Positions 52,149 through 60,908 of a stretch of DNA of 64,000 bases are shown one piece after another. Every line of letters starts with the position of its first letter. The stretch's first letter is position 1. Under the pieces are notes generated by a model. The model ran no database searches, was not told the origin of the DNA, and was given only the letters and a program-made list of their open reading frames with translations. The translations under genes were made by a program, and so were the position numbers. The stretch is taken from assembly GCA_944322715.1 (NCBI GenBank), contig CALUPT010000001.1, positions 186,001 to 250,000 on the forward strand, in the 5' to 3' direction. The stretch comes from an uncultured Bacteroidales bacterium (lineage in GTDB: Bacteria; Bacteroidota; Bacteroidia; Bacteroidales; UBA932).

Positions 52149-53537
52149 TCAGATGCCGTAGAGTTTGAATTCCGCTATGTGCGTGCAGGCACCGGGATCC
52201 ACGCCCGGTTTCAATCCCTGCTGGGTTTCCTTGACGCAGAAACGGATGTAGCTGAACTGGGTATCGCTTTCAAAAGTGCCGATTATGACCGGAGACTCAT
52301 CTTCTGGTATATCAGTCCTCTCTCCGAGCAAATCCCAAATTTTCCCATCTGAACTTTTGTAGATCTCGACAGTCTTTGCGTAGTTCGGAGCGATATGTTC
52401 ATTTGTCGCAGGCCTGTTGTAGTATTCGCATTTCATCTGAGTGATTCCTCTTGAAAGATTCACCTGGAAATAGTGCCCGAATTTCTCATCCTCATATTCT
52501 TTTCCACTGTCTGGATACGGTGTATGCCAGAATGTGTTGTACATGTCGCCATCGATAAGTCCTGCCAGTCCGTTACCATCGATGCCGTTCAGGTCGAACG
52601 GACATTCCAGCATGTCTTCGGTGAGGTTGATTACTCCGTTGAGTACCATATAGTATGGAGTCATTTCGAAATCCATGTTTTCCATATCTATTGCTACCGG
52701 CAGTACGTATGGTGAATTGTCCAAGTCGAAACCATCCTTGTAAACGGTCAGTGTAGCTTTGTTCTGTGAGGAATTCTCTCCCTTGACAAAATTGAGGTTG
52801 CCTGAGAAAGAGTATTTCATCTCTTCAGGCAGGGCGCTGTAGTCCCTGCCGAGGCTGTAATTGTAATTCTCTATATATGAGTCATCGCGTCGCGGCGTGC
52901 AGTTGAAATCCCAGAGATTGTTCCCATCCATGGCTGCCGACAGTTCGATGACCCATGAGTCAGCGTTGTCCGATACCGTTGTCCCGCTGAGGCTGATTAC
53001 AGGTTTTCCGAGTTCTATTTTCCTAACGAGATAGCTTTTCCCGGCATTGACTCCGGTCCCGTCCAGTCCATCGAGCATAAGGGCAATGTAGAAGGATGTC
53101 TCCGGGGCGGCTTCCATTGCATGCCTGATGCCGGCGATGTCTTTTGCGCTGAATGTTATGACCACATCCTTGTACCGTTCTTCAGGTTCCAGAACGATTT
53201 CCGGAGTCGGAATCGAATAGTATTGAGGGTCGAGTGCCACGCCATCTGTCAGATATATATCGGCCTCCTCGTCTGTCATCGGCCGCAGTCTGGCGATGGC
53301 TTTCAGGGAAGGATCGCTTCCTCCCCTGAGGACGGTGAGGGTTTCCGTGATGTCTATGTTCACATCATAGATTTTCATGACATCAGTATTGACTGCATCT
53401 TCCTGAAAAGAGATAATCTTGTGATATTCTTCAGGATACAGGTTTTCCAGACTGTACTGGCTGTTGTCGCAGGCCGTTGCCGAGAGAATGCACAGGGCGG
53501 CGGCTGCAATTACAGATACTTTCATATTGTGTTCCAT
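52149..53537 (-). CDS. DUF1735/F5-8 type C surface lipoprotein
   Basis: A lipoprotein of about 462 residues (lipidated Cys23 in LSATACDN). The first part has two DUF1735-type immunoglobulin-like domains, as in BT_3987-like PUL proteins. The C-terminal 150 residues are an F5/8 type C (CBM32-like) domain: DGDMYNTFWHTPY, FGHYFQVNLSRGITQMKCEYY and IRFCVKETQQG. Such proteins bind glycans on the cell surface next to SusCD. It starts 21 bp downstream of the susD stop; ATG 53525 is an alternative start and a TTG overlapping susD is less likely. Confidence 0.87.
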   Translation of the reverse strand: MEHNMKVSVIAAAALCILSATACDNSQYSLENLYPEEYHKIISFQEDAVNTDVMKIYDVNIDITETLTVLRGGSDPSLKAIARLRPMTDEEADIYLTDGVALDPQYYSIPTPEIVLEPEERYKDVVITFSAKDIAGIRHAMEAAPETSFYIALMLDGLDGTGVNAGKSYLVRKIELGKPVISLSGTTVSDNADSWVIELSAAMDGNNLWDFNCTPRRDDSYIENYNYSLGRDYSALPEEMKYSFSGNLNFVKGENSSQNKATLTVYKDGFDLDNSPYVLPVAIDMENMDFEMTPYYMVLNGVINLTEDMLECPFDLNGIDGNGLAGLIDGDMYNTFWHTPYPDSGKEYEDEKFGHYFQVNLSRGITQMKCEYYNRPATNEHIAPNYAKTVEIYKSSDGKIWDLLGERTDIPEDESPVIIGTFESDTQFSYIRFCVKETQQGLKPGVDPGACTHIAEFKLYGI

Positions 53538-53557
53538 TTCGTGTTCTTTTATGATTA

Positions 53558-55582
53558 TCAATAACCTGGAGCCTGAACGAGCTGAGGGTTGGAATATACT
53601 TCATGCATGAGGATAGGAAGAATATACATTCTGTTGCTCCAGCTGAAAGGCTGGTTGATTGTGACTTCCCTGTTGAATTCCTCGAAAGAAGGGTTTTCTT
53701 TCTTGCTCTCGAAACTGTCGAGTCCCTTGCGGACTCCGGCACCAAGTTTCTCGGGAGCTATCATCCAGCGGCGCAGGTCATAGTAACGGTGTCCTTCCCC
53801 GAACAGTTCCACAGTCCTTTCAGCCCTTACCCAGTCGAGGATGGACATCTCTCCCTGACAGTCGCTTGCGTCCAGTTCCGGTACTCCTGCACGCTCGCGT
53901 ACGACATTCAACATCTCGAGTGCTTCGTCCAGTTTGCTCGCATCATTCTTATGCAGGTAGAGTTCCGCGCAGCATTCGGCTATGTTGAGATAGATTTCAG
54001 CCAGTCTGATGAACGGTTCCGGATAACGGTTGACTGCAAGAGGATGTCCGGCATTTTCGACCTCACTCGGAGTATTAGGGGTCATGCGTACTGCCGGAGC
54101 GGTATATTTGTTCGAGAGATATCCTGTCTGGCAGTTGTCCCTCCGGACAGAACTGTCGTATCCCTGGGCTTTCTTGCTGAGGAAATTGACATTCAGAGGC
54201 TCTCCGTTGCTGATGAACGGCCCGAGTTCACAGTCGTCGTAAGTGATCCAGGCATAGAATCTCGGCTCCCTGCGGGTGTTGAGATTGATGATGTTCTCGT
54301 GTCCATCGATGCCGGCCCTTTGCAGCCATGCTGGTTCATCGAAATAATCATCATCATTTGCAGGCAGTTTGCCGTTCTCGGTATAGAAGGATTTTACGAT
54401 GTTCAGTGTAGGAGACAGTGCGCTCCATCCTGAATACATGTTGGTGGTGTAGTTCAACTGGACCAGATTGCGCGGCAGACCGCACATTGCAGCGTATTCG
54501 GCGGCATATCCGGCGCTGGTGCTGCCCCAGACATATTCATAGTTGCTCATTGTCTCGTCCGAGCAGACAACATATCTCATCAGCATGGTACGCTTGATGA
54601 ATTCCTGTCCATCGTTTGTCTTCGGGTCTATACCCGGAATGAATATGTCATCGACCGTGATATCCTGTTCTTCCATAAATCTCTCCGCATCTTCTATCTG
54701 CAGAAGCTTGCGGCCGTTTGCAATGGCCATGTCAAGGGCTTTCTTGTTGGCTTCGTATGCCCTTTCCCATTTCTTGATGTCGAACTCATGGCTCACCAGT
54801 TCCTTTCCGTACCCCGGCGTTTCGAAATTGGTATTGCTCCATGTCGGATAAGGGAACGAACCGTTCCACAGATCGGAGGCTGCATAGAGCAGGACTCTGC
54901 CTTTGAGGGCTTCGCATACGGTGTCGTTCGCCCTTCCCCATGTCTCATCGAGGGCATAGCCTGGAGGAAGCACTTCTTCCGCGGCATCGAGAAGCCTGAT
55001 TATTTCCTCCACCACATAGTCATAGTGGTATCTTCCCGGGAATTCTTCGCTTGGAGTATTCGGGTCAATGTATTCGTTTACAATAGGTACGGGACCGAAC
55101 AACTTCAGCCCGAGGGCATAATAGCAGGCTTTCAGGAAGTTCGCATGGGCCTTGTAGAGGTTTCGGTCATCGTCCGTTACCCCTAACGGCGAATGCGTTT
55201 CGAGTTCCCTGAGGAAAAGGTTGATATGTCCGAGGGCTCCATATATACGTGTCCAGTAGAAGTGGCTGAGGTCGGAACTGGAAGTGACCTGTCCGTATGA
55301 CATGGTCTGGGCTCCGATTCCGTATGTCTGCGGCAGAACGAACTCATCTGTCGAGTATTCTATACCTCCATCTGCAGAACCTGTACGGTAGGTAACCGGC
55401 GATGTCTCCGCTATAGGCCCGTAGCAGCTGTAGATCCAGTTCTCTGTCGTTCCCTTGTTTTTCAATGCATCATCGAAGGAAGCCACCTTTTCCGGCGATA
55501 CATCCAACCAGTTGCAGGATGCAAGGCTTAATGCTGCGGCAATGCCGCAAACGGTCTTTATATTGAAATGTTTGTTTTTCAT
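53558..55582 (-). CDS. susD: SusD/RagB family glycan-binding lipoprotein
   Basis: A 674-residue lipoprotein (lipidated Cys23 in SLASCNWLDVSP) that caps the SusC channel and binds oligosaccharide. The TPR-rich SusD fold is seen in YWTRIYGALGHINLFLREL, AHANFLKACYYALGLKLFGPVPIV, AEIYLNIAECCAELY and the C-terminal RRWMIAPEKLG. The symbol is used for the family; the target glycan is not starch by implication. It lies 15 bp after susC, as in nearly all PULs. Confidence 0.95.
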   Translation of the reverse strand: MKNKHFNIKTVCGIAAALSLASCNWLDVSPEKVASFDDALKNKGTTENWIYSCYGPIAETSPVTYRTGSADGGIEYSTDEFVLPQTYGIGAQTMSYGQVTSSSDLSHFYWTRIYGALGHINLFLRELETHSPLGVTDDDRNLYKAHANFLKACYYALGLKLFGPVPIVNEYIDPNTPSEEFPGRYHYDYVVEEIIRLLDAAEEVLPPGYALDETWGRANDTVCEALKGRVLLYAASDLWNGSFPYPTWSNTNFETPGYGKELVSHEFDIKKWERAYEANKKALDMAIANGRKLLQIEDAERFMEEQDITVDDIFIPGIDPKTNDGQEFIKRTMLMRYVVCSDETMSNYEYVWGSTSAGYAAEYAAMCGLPRNLVQLNYTTNMYSGWSALSPTLNIVKSFYTENGKLPANDDDYFDEPAWLQRAGIDGHENIINLNTRREPRFYAWITYDDCELGPFISNGEPLNVNFLSKKAQGYDSSVRRDNCQTGYLSNKYTAPAVRMTPNTPSEVENAGHPLAVNRYPEPFIRLAEIYLNIAECCAELYLHKNDASKLDEALEMLNVVRERAGVPELDASDCQGEMSILDWVRAERTVELFGEGHRYYDLRRWMIAPEKLGAGVRKGLDSFESKKENPSFEEFNREVTINQPFSWSNRMYILPILMHEVYSNPQLVQAPGY

Positions 55583-55597
55583 ATCTTGTACAATGTA

Positions 55598-58500
55598 TTA
55601 GAAGTTGAACTGAACCCCGAGGCTGAATGTACGGGAGAACGGATAGGAATCCCAGCCGAGTTCCGGATCCCAGAGCTTGAACGGACTCCATACCGCGAGG
55701 TTGTCGCAGTTGAGGTAGACACGGCCGAACTTGAAGCTGTATCCGAGTTCGAGGGTCTTGAACCTCAGGAAGCTGCCATCGCGCAGCCAGTATGTGCTGG
55801 CAGGGCTGTTGTTGGCGTTCTGTGCATCCGTCACTCCGAGACGTGGATATGCCGCATTCGGGTCAGGATTGTCTTCCGACCAGCGGGATTCGTATATCCA
55901 GGCCATCAGGTTGTTCTCGCTTGTGCCGAACGGCGCGATGCCGTTGATCATGATGGAACGCAGGGCAGAACCGTTGAAGAAGGCGCCGAGGTCCCAGTTC
56001 TTCCAGCGGAGGCTGAATCCGAAGCCGTACTGGATTCGCGGAGTATAGCCGTATGGCGAGATGAGGGCCTGGTCGTTCTCGTTGATTATGCCGTCACCGT
56101 TAATGTCCCGGTATTTGATGTCTCCGACCATAGGCGTCCCGCCGAGAGACTGGGTAGGCCAGTTGTCGATTTCTTCCTGGGATGTGAACAGACCTTCGGC
56201 AATGTATCCTTTCATGTTGTCCAAAGGTATGTTCTGGTCTTTCTGCCAGACGTACGGGTAGTTCGGCTCATCCTTGAACACATATTTGTTCTGGGTATAG
56301 GTGAAGTTCCCCCTGAGGTTGAGATACCAGTCTTTTCCGAAGTTATGCGACCAGTTGAAGCTGAATTCATATCCCCAGTTGTTCACTTTTCCGACATTCG
56401 CCCATGGAGTGGCATTCCAGTACCCCATTATCTGAGGCCAGGAGCCTCTCTGCATCATTATCCTGTCCCTCCATTCGAAGAAGTAGTCGAACGTGATGTC
56501 GACTTCCCTGAACAAGGTCGCATCGAGTCCTATATCCAGTTTTTTGGATCTTTCCCAGTGCGGATCAGCTACTGCATAGCCGTTCACTGCTATACCTTGT
56601 GATGTTATAAGCGGATATATTCCATTGTAAGATGGTCCGGATGTATATGATGAACTTCCGCCGAGGTCGATGCTGTCGTAGTAGACGAAGTGCTCTCCGC
56701 CGAAGCCATCACTTCCGATAAGTCCGTATGAACCTCTGAGTTTCAGGTAACTTAACGTATTGGAAGCATTTCCCCAGAAACTTTCGTTGCTCGGTACCCA
56801 TCCGAGGGATACGGCAGGGAAGAATTCGAATCTTCTGCCTTTTTCGAAACGTTCCGTCCCGTTGTATCCGAAGTTGAACTCGAAGAAATATCTGTCATCG
56901 TATCCGTATGTCGCGCGGCCGGACAGACCCTGGTTGCGTTCAGGAAGGACGGATGACCTGTATTCGCGCATCATGTACATCAGGAGCCCTCCCACGGTGT
57001 GTTTGCCGAAAGTCCTGTCGTATGTGAGTCTGGCATCGAAATAGAATGTCTGGTCCTGGGTCTTGTCCGGTCCGCTGGTAGTGACGAAATCCTGTCCCAT
57101 CTCCCCGACATATTCCAGTTCGTAGACATCGGGGTTGTCGATGCTCCAGCTGCCGTCCTTTATCTGGTAGAAATACGGAGACATACTCTTGTGGTATGTC
57201 GCGATGGAATAGTTCTTCCAGTTTACGAGAGCATTCAGTGCAAGTCCTTCCGTGATGAAATCCAGCCTCTGGTCCAGTTTGAGGGAAGCATTGAGAGTGT
57301 TGGAGTTGCTTTCTGCGTAGTCATCGAGCAGCCCTGCATACGGGTTGCTTTTCCTCTCCCCGTTCTGCATCAGTATGTTACCGAAGCGGATATGGGTATC
57401 GCCTTCCTGAGCCGGATAGAAAGCCGGAAAATCTACAGGGTTGGCGGAATATACCGAACTGAATATGGACTGGGTGTCCTGGTTAGGACCTTTCCTTTGG
57501 TTGATCTGGGCATTCAGATGCAGGTCGAGGGTAGTCGTATTGGTCACCTTGTAGGAAATGTTGTTCTGGAAAGTGTAACCCATCTGACGGATATTGGTAT
57601 TGAACTGCGATCCTGGTTGATTGCCGTTGAGCATACCTGTGTCGTGGTTCACCTGGAGACTCATGAAGTAGGTCACCTTGTTTCCTCCTCCCTGTATGCT
57701 GATGTGGGCGCGCTGGTTCATGTTCCATTTCCTGAACAGCAGTTCCTGCCAGTCGACATCCGGATAGATGTAAGGATACTGGTGGCTGAATGTCCTTTTT
57801 ATGGTTTCGTTGGAATATTTGTCTATGGAGCCTGGATTCCTGCCTGTCATGGCTTCGTTGTAGGCTGACATCCAGGTCGCTCCATCCACGAATTCCGGCA
57901 TGTTCATCGGCCTGACATACGAATTCTCCACAGTCACGTTCACTAACGCTCTCTGGTTTTCCACACCTTTCTTGGTGGTGATGAGCATCACTCCGTTCGC
58001 TCCGCGTACACCATAGATCGCCGTTGCGGATGCATCCTTGAGAATGGTGAAACTGGCGATGTTCTCGGCGGGTATCCTGTTGAGGTCTCCGGAAGAAATC
58101 TCCACATCATCCAGAAGTATGAGAGGCTCTGCCCTTCCTCCGAAAGTGCTTATACCGCGGATATAGAACTGTGATGTGGTACCGGGTTCTCCTGACCCCG
58201 TCATTGATATCACTCCGGCCAGTTTACCTGCCAGGGCCGAGGTGAGGGATGAAGATGATGTGCGCAGGGCTTCTCCTGTAATTGAGGAGACTGCCCCCAC
58301 CACGGAAATTTTCTTCTGTGTACCTCCACCGACGACTACGACTGCATCGAGTTCGTTGTCTGATTCCATGGCTACATCCACAATACCTCGGGAGCCGATG
58401 TCAACAGTGACCGTTTTGAAGCCTATGAAAGAAATCTCAAGCTGGGCGGACCGGATGTCTGCCACATGAATGGTGAAACTTCCATCTTCAAGGGTCATTA

Positions 58501-58699
58501 CTCCGTTGTTCGTCCCTTTTTCAACGACAAAAGCCCCCGCAAGCGGTTCCCTTGTCTGAGCATCCGTAATGTGTCCTGTCACTTCATAACTCTGGACAGC
58601 ATCGGCAGTGCCCGCTGATGGAGCGGCATACACTGCCGGCTGTATGCCTGTGGCGGCATATAATGCAATGACAGTGAAAAGTAAGTGCGTTATCCTCAT
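55598..58699 (-). CDS. susC: SusC/RagA family TonB-dependent receptor
   Basis: A 1033-residue outer-membrane transporter. A signal peptide (about 1-26) is followed by a carboxypeptidase-regulatory-like domain (VTGHITDAQTREPLAGAFVV), a plug with LDAVVVVGGGTQKK and RIPAENIASFTILKDASATAIYGVRGANGVMLITT, and a 22-strand barrel ending FSLGVQFNF. There is no N-terminal STN domain, so it is not an anti-sigma signalling receptor. With SusD it imports large oligosaccharides using TonB energy. It follows the twin lipoprotein genes by 40 bp. Confidence 0.96.
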   Translation of the reverse strand: MRITHLLFTVIALYAATGIQPAVYAAPSAGTADAVQSYEVTGHITDAQTREPLAGAFVVEKGTNNGVMTLEDGSFTIHVADIRSAQLEISFIGFKTVTVDIGSRGIVDVAMESDNELDAVVVVGGGTQKKISVVGAVSSITGEALRTSSSSLTSALAGKLAGVISMTGSGEPGTTSQFYIRGISTFGGRAEPLILLDDVEISSGDLNRIPAENIASFTILKDASATAIYGVRGANGVMLITTKKGVENQRALVNVTVENSYVRPMNMPEFVDGATWMSAYNEAMTGRNPGSIDKYSNETIKRTFSHQYPYIYPDVDWQELLFRKWNMNQRAHISIQGGGNKVTYFMSLQVNHDTGMLNGNQPGSQFNTNIRQMGYTFQNNISYKVTNTTTLDLHLNAQINQRKGPNQDTQSIFSSVYSANPVDFPAFYPAQEGDTHIRFGNILMQNGERKSNPYAGLLDDYAESNSNTLNASLKLDQRLDFITEGLALNALVNWKNYSIATYHKSMSPYFYQIKDGSWSIDNPDVYELEYVGEMGQDFVTTSGPDKTQDQTFYFDARLTYDRTFGKHTVGGLLMYMMREYRSSVLPERNQGLSGRATYGYDDRYFFEFNFGYNGTERFEKGRRFEFFPAVSLGWVPSNESFWGNASNTLSYLKLRGSYGLIGSDGFGGEHFVYYDSIDLGGSSSYTSGPSYNGIYPLITSQGIAVNGYAVADPHWERSKKLDIGLDATLFREVDITFDYFFEWRDRIMMQRGSWPQIMGYWNATPWANVGKVNNWGYEFSFNWSHNFGKDWYLNLRGNFTYTQNKYVFKDEPNYPYVWQKDQNIPLDNMKGYIAEGLFTSQEEIDNWPTQSLGGTPMVGDIKYRDINGDGIINENDQALISPYGYTPRIQYGFGFSLRWKNWDLGAFFNGSALRSIMINGIAPFGTSENNLMAWIYESRWSEDNPDPNAAYPRLGVTDAQNANNSPASTYWLRDGSFLRFKTLELGYSFKFGRVYLNCDNLAVWSPFKLWDPELGWDSYPFSRTFSLGVQFNF

Positions 58700-58739
58700 A
58701 ATTTGGTCAGATTAGTATGTGTTTTGAAAAATATTTGTC

Positions 58740-59714
58740 TTAAATGAGCCCGAGACTCTGTATCCTGGTCCTTGCGCTGTTGGATACGGGCCACCTCCAT
58801 TCCTCGAATACGGAGCAAAGGTCCTTGCCTGCCGCCTGTGATGCGGCGACTATGATGTTGTCGACGGCGACATATTTGTCAGCGGTACTTGGACATTCCG
58901 AGACACGGTTCCAGAATTTGATGACCCAGTCGGCCCCGCCATACCGGCTCTGGAGTTCGTACAGAAAGCTCGCAAAGAGATCGCAGGCATTGGCGCTTAT
59001 TCCCTCATTGTTTCCGATGGTATTTTCCCAGGTCTTGCCCGAGGCCATATACTCATCGAACAGGCCGATTATGGGATCATTCCCGGGATTTACCCCCAAC
59101 AGTTCATTGCATATCATTCTCGTGAAAATGGAATATCCTGTGCATTCCGGTTCTCCTTCGTGATCAGTAGCTATCTTGTCCCCGAAAAACCAGAAATTCC
59201 TCCCCATTTCGTATGGAGAGAGATTCTCCTCTCCCCCGACCCGGTAACTGTTGTATGCACCGTAAAAGTAGTCGGTATTCATCCAGATACCGGTATATCC
59301 TACCCCTGCGACTGCCGCTGCGGGCAGACCATCGGTGGCGGCTATGCTTATCCTGCCATCTATGAATGTTACATCTGATATCCCTGGCATGCGCCGGGTA
59401 CACTTATAATAGAATTCGAACACGAAATCGATGGTATCGACCCATCTTTTCATGACAGCCGGTTCGAAATCCGTATTGTTATATGAAAGTATCACCATGT
59501 GTTCTCCCCACCATGGATATAACGGCCTTCCATTGGGGTTTTCTCCGAAAGCGTCCCCGTAATACATGATCGGAACTTTCGGGGCCCATTCTTCAAGGCT
59601 TATGTCATCATCTTCCTCTCCCGGCACATACCAGGTTTTGCGTTCCTGTTCGCAGGAACAGAGCATCAGCCCGCATACCAGTATCGGCATGAAAAAATTG
59701 AAGCAGTGTTTCAT
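58740..59714 (-). CDS. PUL lipoprotein with altered metallopeptidase-like motif, copy 2
   Basis: A 324-residue lipoprotein (Cys21 in LMLCSCEQ). The conserved parts shared with the next gene are RPLYPWWGEHMVILSY, PYEMGRNFW (167-175) and AASQAAGKDLCSVFEEWRWPVS at the C-terminus. The last segment resembles the end of M60-like and related secreted zinc metallopeptidases, and PYEMGRNFW sits where these have HExGHNF; both zinc His residues would be replaced (Tyr, Arg). It may therefore be a non-catalytic glycoprotein-binding relative. This comparison is from memory of the motif, so it is tentative. It is transcribed between its paralogue and susC. Confidence 0.7.
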   Translation of the reverse strand: MKHCFNFFMPILVCGLMLCSCEQERKTWYVPGEEDDDISLEEWAPKVPIMYYGDAFGENPNGRPLYPWWGEHMVILSYNNTDFEPAVMKRWVDTIDFVFEFYYKCTRRMPGISDVTFIDGRISIAATDGLPAAAVAGVGYTGIWMNTDYFYGAYNSYRVGGEENLSPYEMGRNFWFFGDKIATDHEGEPECTGYSIFTRMICNELLGVNPGNDPIIGLFDEYMASGKTWENTIGNNEGISANACDLFASFLYELQSRYGGADWVIKFWNRVSECPSTADKYVAVDNIIVAASQAAGKDLCSVFEEWRWPVSNSARTRIQSLGLI

Positions 59715-59730
59715 ATCATTTGGTTATTTT

Positions 59731-60732
59731 TCAGAGAAGTCCGAGACTCTGTATCCTGGTCTTTGCGTTATTGGATACGGGCCACCTCCATCCTTCGAAT
59801 ACGGAGCAAAGGTCCTTGCCTGCCGCCTGCGATGCGGCGACGATGATGTTGTCGACGGCGATCTGTTCGCTCCCGGCATCCGGGCAATCATCGACGTAGT
59901 TCCAGAACCTGATCACCCAGTCCAGTCCTCCGTAATCTTTCTGGAGGGCGTAAAGGAAAGTGGCGAACAGAGCCTGGCTGCTTGAGTCATACGGGTTGTC
60001 TACGCCCTTTTCGACAGCTATGGTGTTCTCGTATGTCTCCCCTGATTCGAGGTATATGTCAAGTATTTTCGGAAGATTCACTGTAGGAGTGTCAGCACTC
60101 GGGTCCAGATTCTGATTGAGCAGCTCCACTGTCAGGACCCTGCGCATGAATACTGAATACCCCGTACATTCAGGCTCATCGGTGCCGTATGTGATCTTGG
60201 GCGCGAATTTCCAGAAATTCCTTCCCATCTCGTATGGGGTGAGGGTGTCTCCGTTGCCGTTGCGGTAGCTGTTGTATAGCCCGTTGAAGATTCCGTAATC
60301 GATAGCGATTCCTGTATTCCACAGCCATCCTACCGCTGCAGCCGGCCAGTTTTCGCTTTGGGCGATGGTTATTCTTCCATCCATGAAGCAGTCGCTTCTT
60401 ACCGGAGGCGCCTCCCTGGTGCATTTCAGATAGAATTCATACATCCGGTCTGCGGAATCCACCCATCTTTTCATGGCTGCAGGATCGAGATTCTTTTCGT
60501 ATGAAAGTATCACCATGTGTTCTCCCCACCACGGATACATCGGCCTGCCTTCAAGATTGTCTGTATCGTAAAAACGGCCGGTGTACATTACGGTTGCTTT
60601 TGGCGCCCAGTCTTCCAGGCTTTCATTTTCTTCGGACTCTTCCGGTATATACCATGTCTTGCGGTCCTGCTCGCAGGAACCCAAAACCAATGTAAGGCCC
60701 AGAAAGATAAAAAGAAGAAATCTGTATTTCAT
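59731..60732 (-). CDS. PUL lipoprotein with altered metallopeptidase-like motif, copy 1
   Basis: A 333-residue lipoprotein (Cys20 in LVLGSCEQ) and the first gene of the PUL transcript. It is a tandem paralogue of the following gene: both begin ERKTWY/DRKTWY, share RPMYPWWGEHMVILSY, PYEMGRNFW (166-174) and the end CSVFEGWRWPVSNNAKTRIQSLG. The 3' ends are 94% identical over 121 bp (59741-59861 against 58750-58870), much more than the rest of the genes. The gap to the next gene is 16 bp. Function unknown; a surface glycan- or mucin-binding role is likely from context. Confidence 0.7.
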   Translation of the reverse strand: MKYRFLLFIFLGLTLVLGSCEQDRKTWYIPEESEENESLEDWAPKATVMYTGRFYDTDNLEGRPMYPWWGEHMVILSYEKNLDPAAMKRWVDSADRMYEFYLKCTREAPPVRSDCFMDGRITIAQSENWPAAAVGWLWNTGIAIDYGIFNGLYNSYRNGNGDTLTPYEMGRNFWKFAPKITYGTDEPECTGYSVFMRRVLTVELLNQNLDPSADTPTVNLPKILDIYLESGETYENTIAVEKGVDNPYDSSSQALFATFLYALQKDYGGLDWVIRFWNYVDDCPDAGSEQIAVDNIIVAASQAAGKDLCSVFEGWRWPVSNNAKTRIQSLGLL

Positions 60733-60908
60733 TTGTCAGGTTATTTATGTCAGTGTATCTTTTTGCAGTCAGATTTCGCGGCTTACAGTATCATGGAGAG
60801 CCGATACAAATATGGACAGTTTCGGGCTGCCGGTAAAGACAGCCTATATAAATGGTAGTGGTTTTGAAATGCAATACGGTTGACAATCAGAAAGTTGACG
60901 GAAGAATC

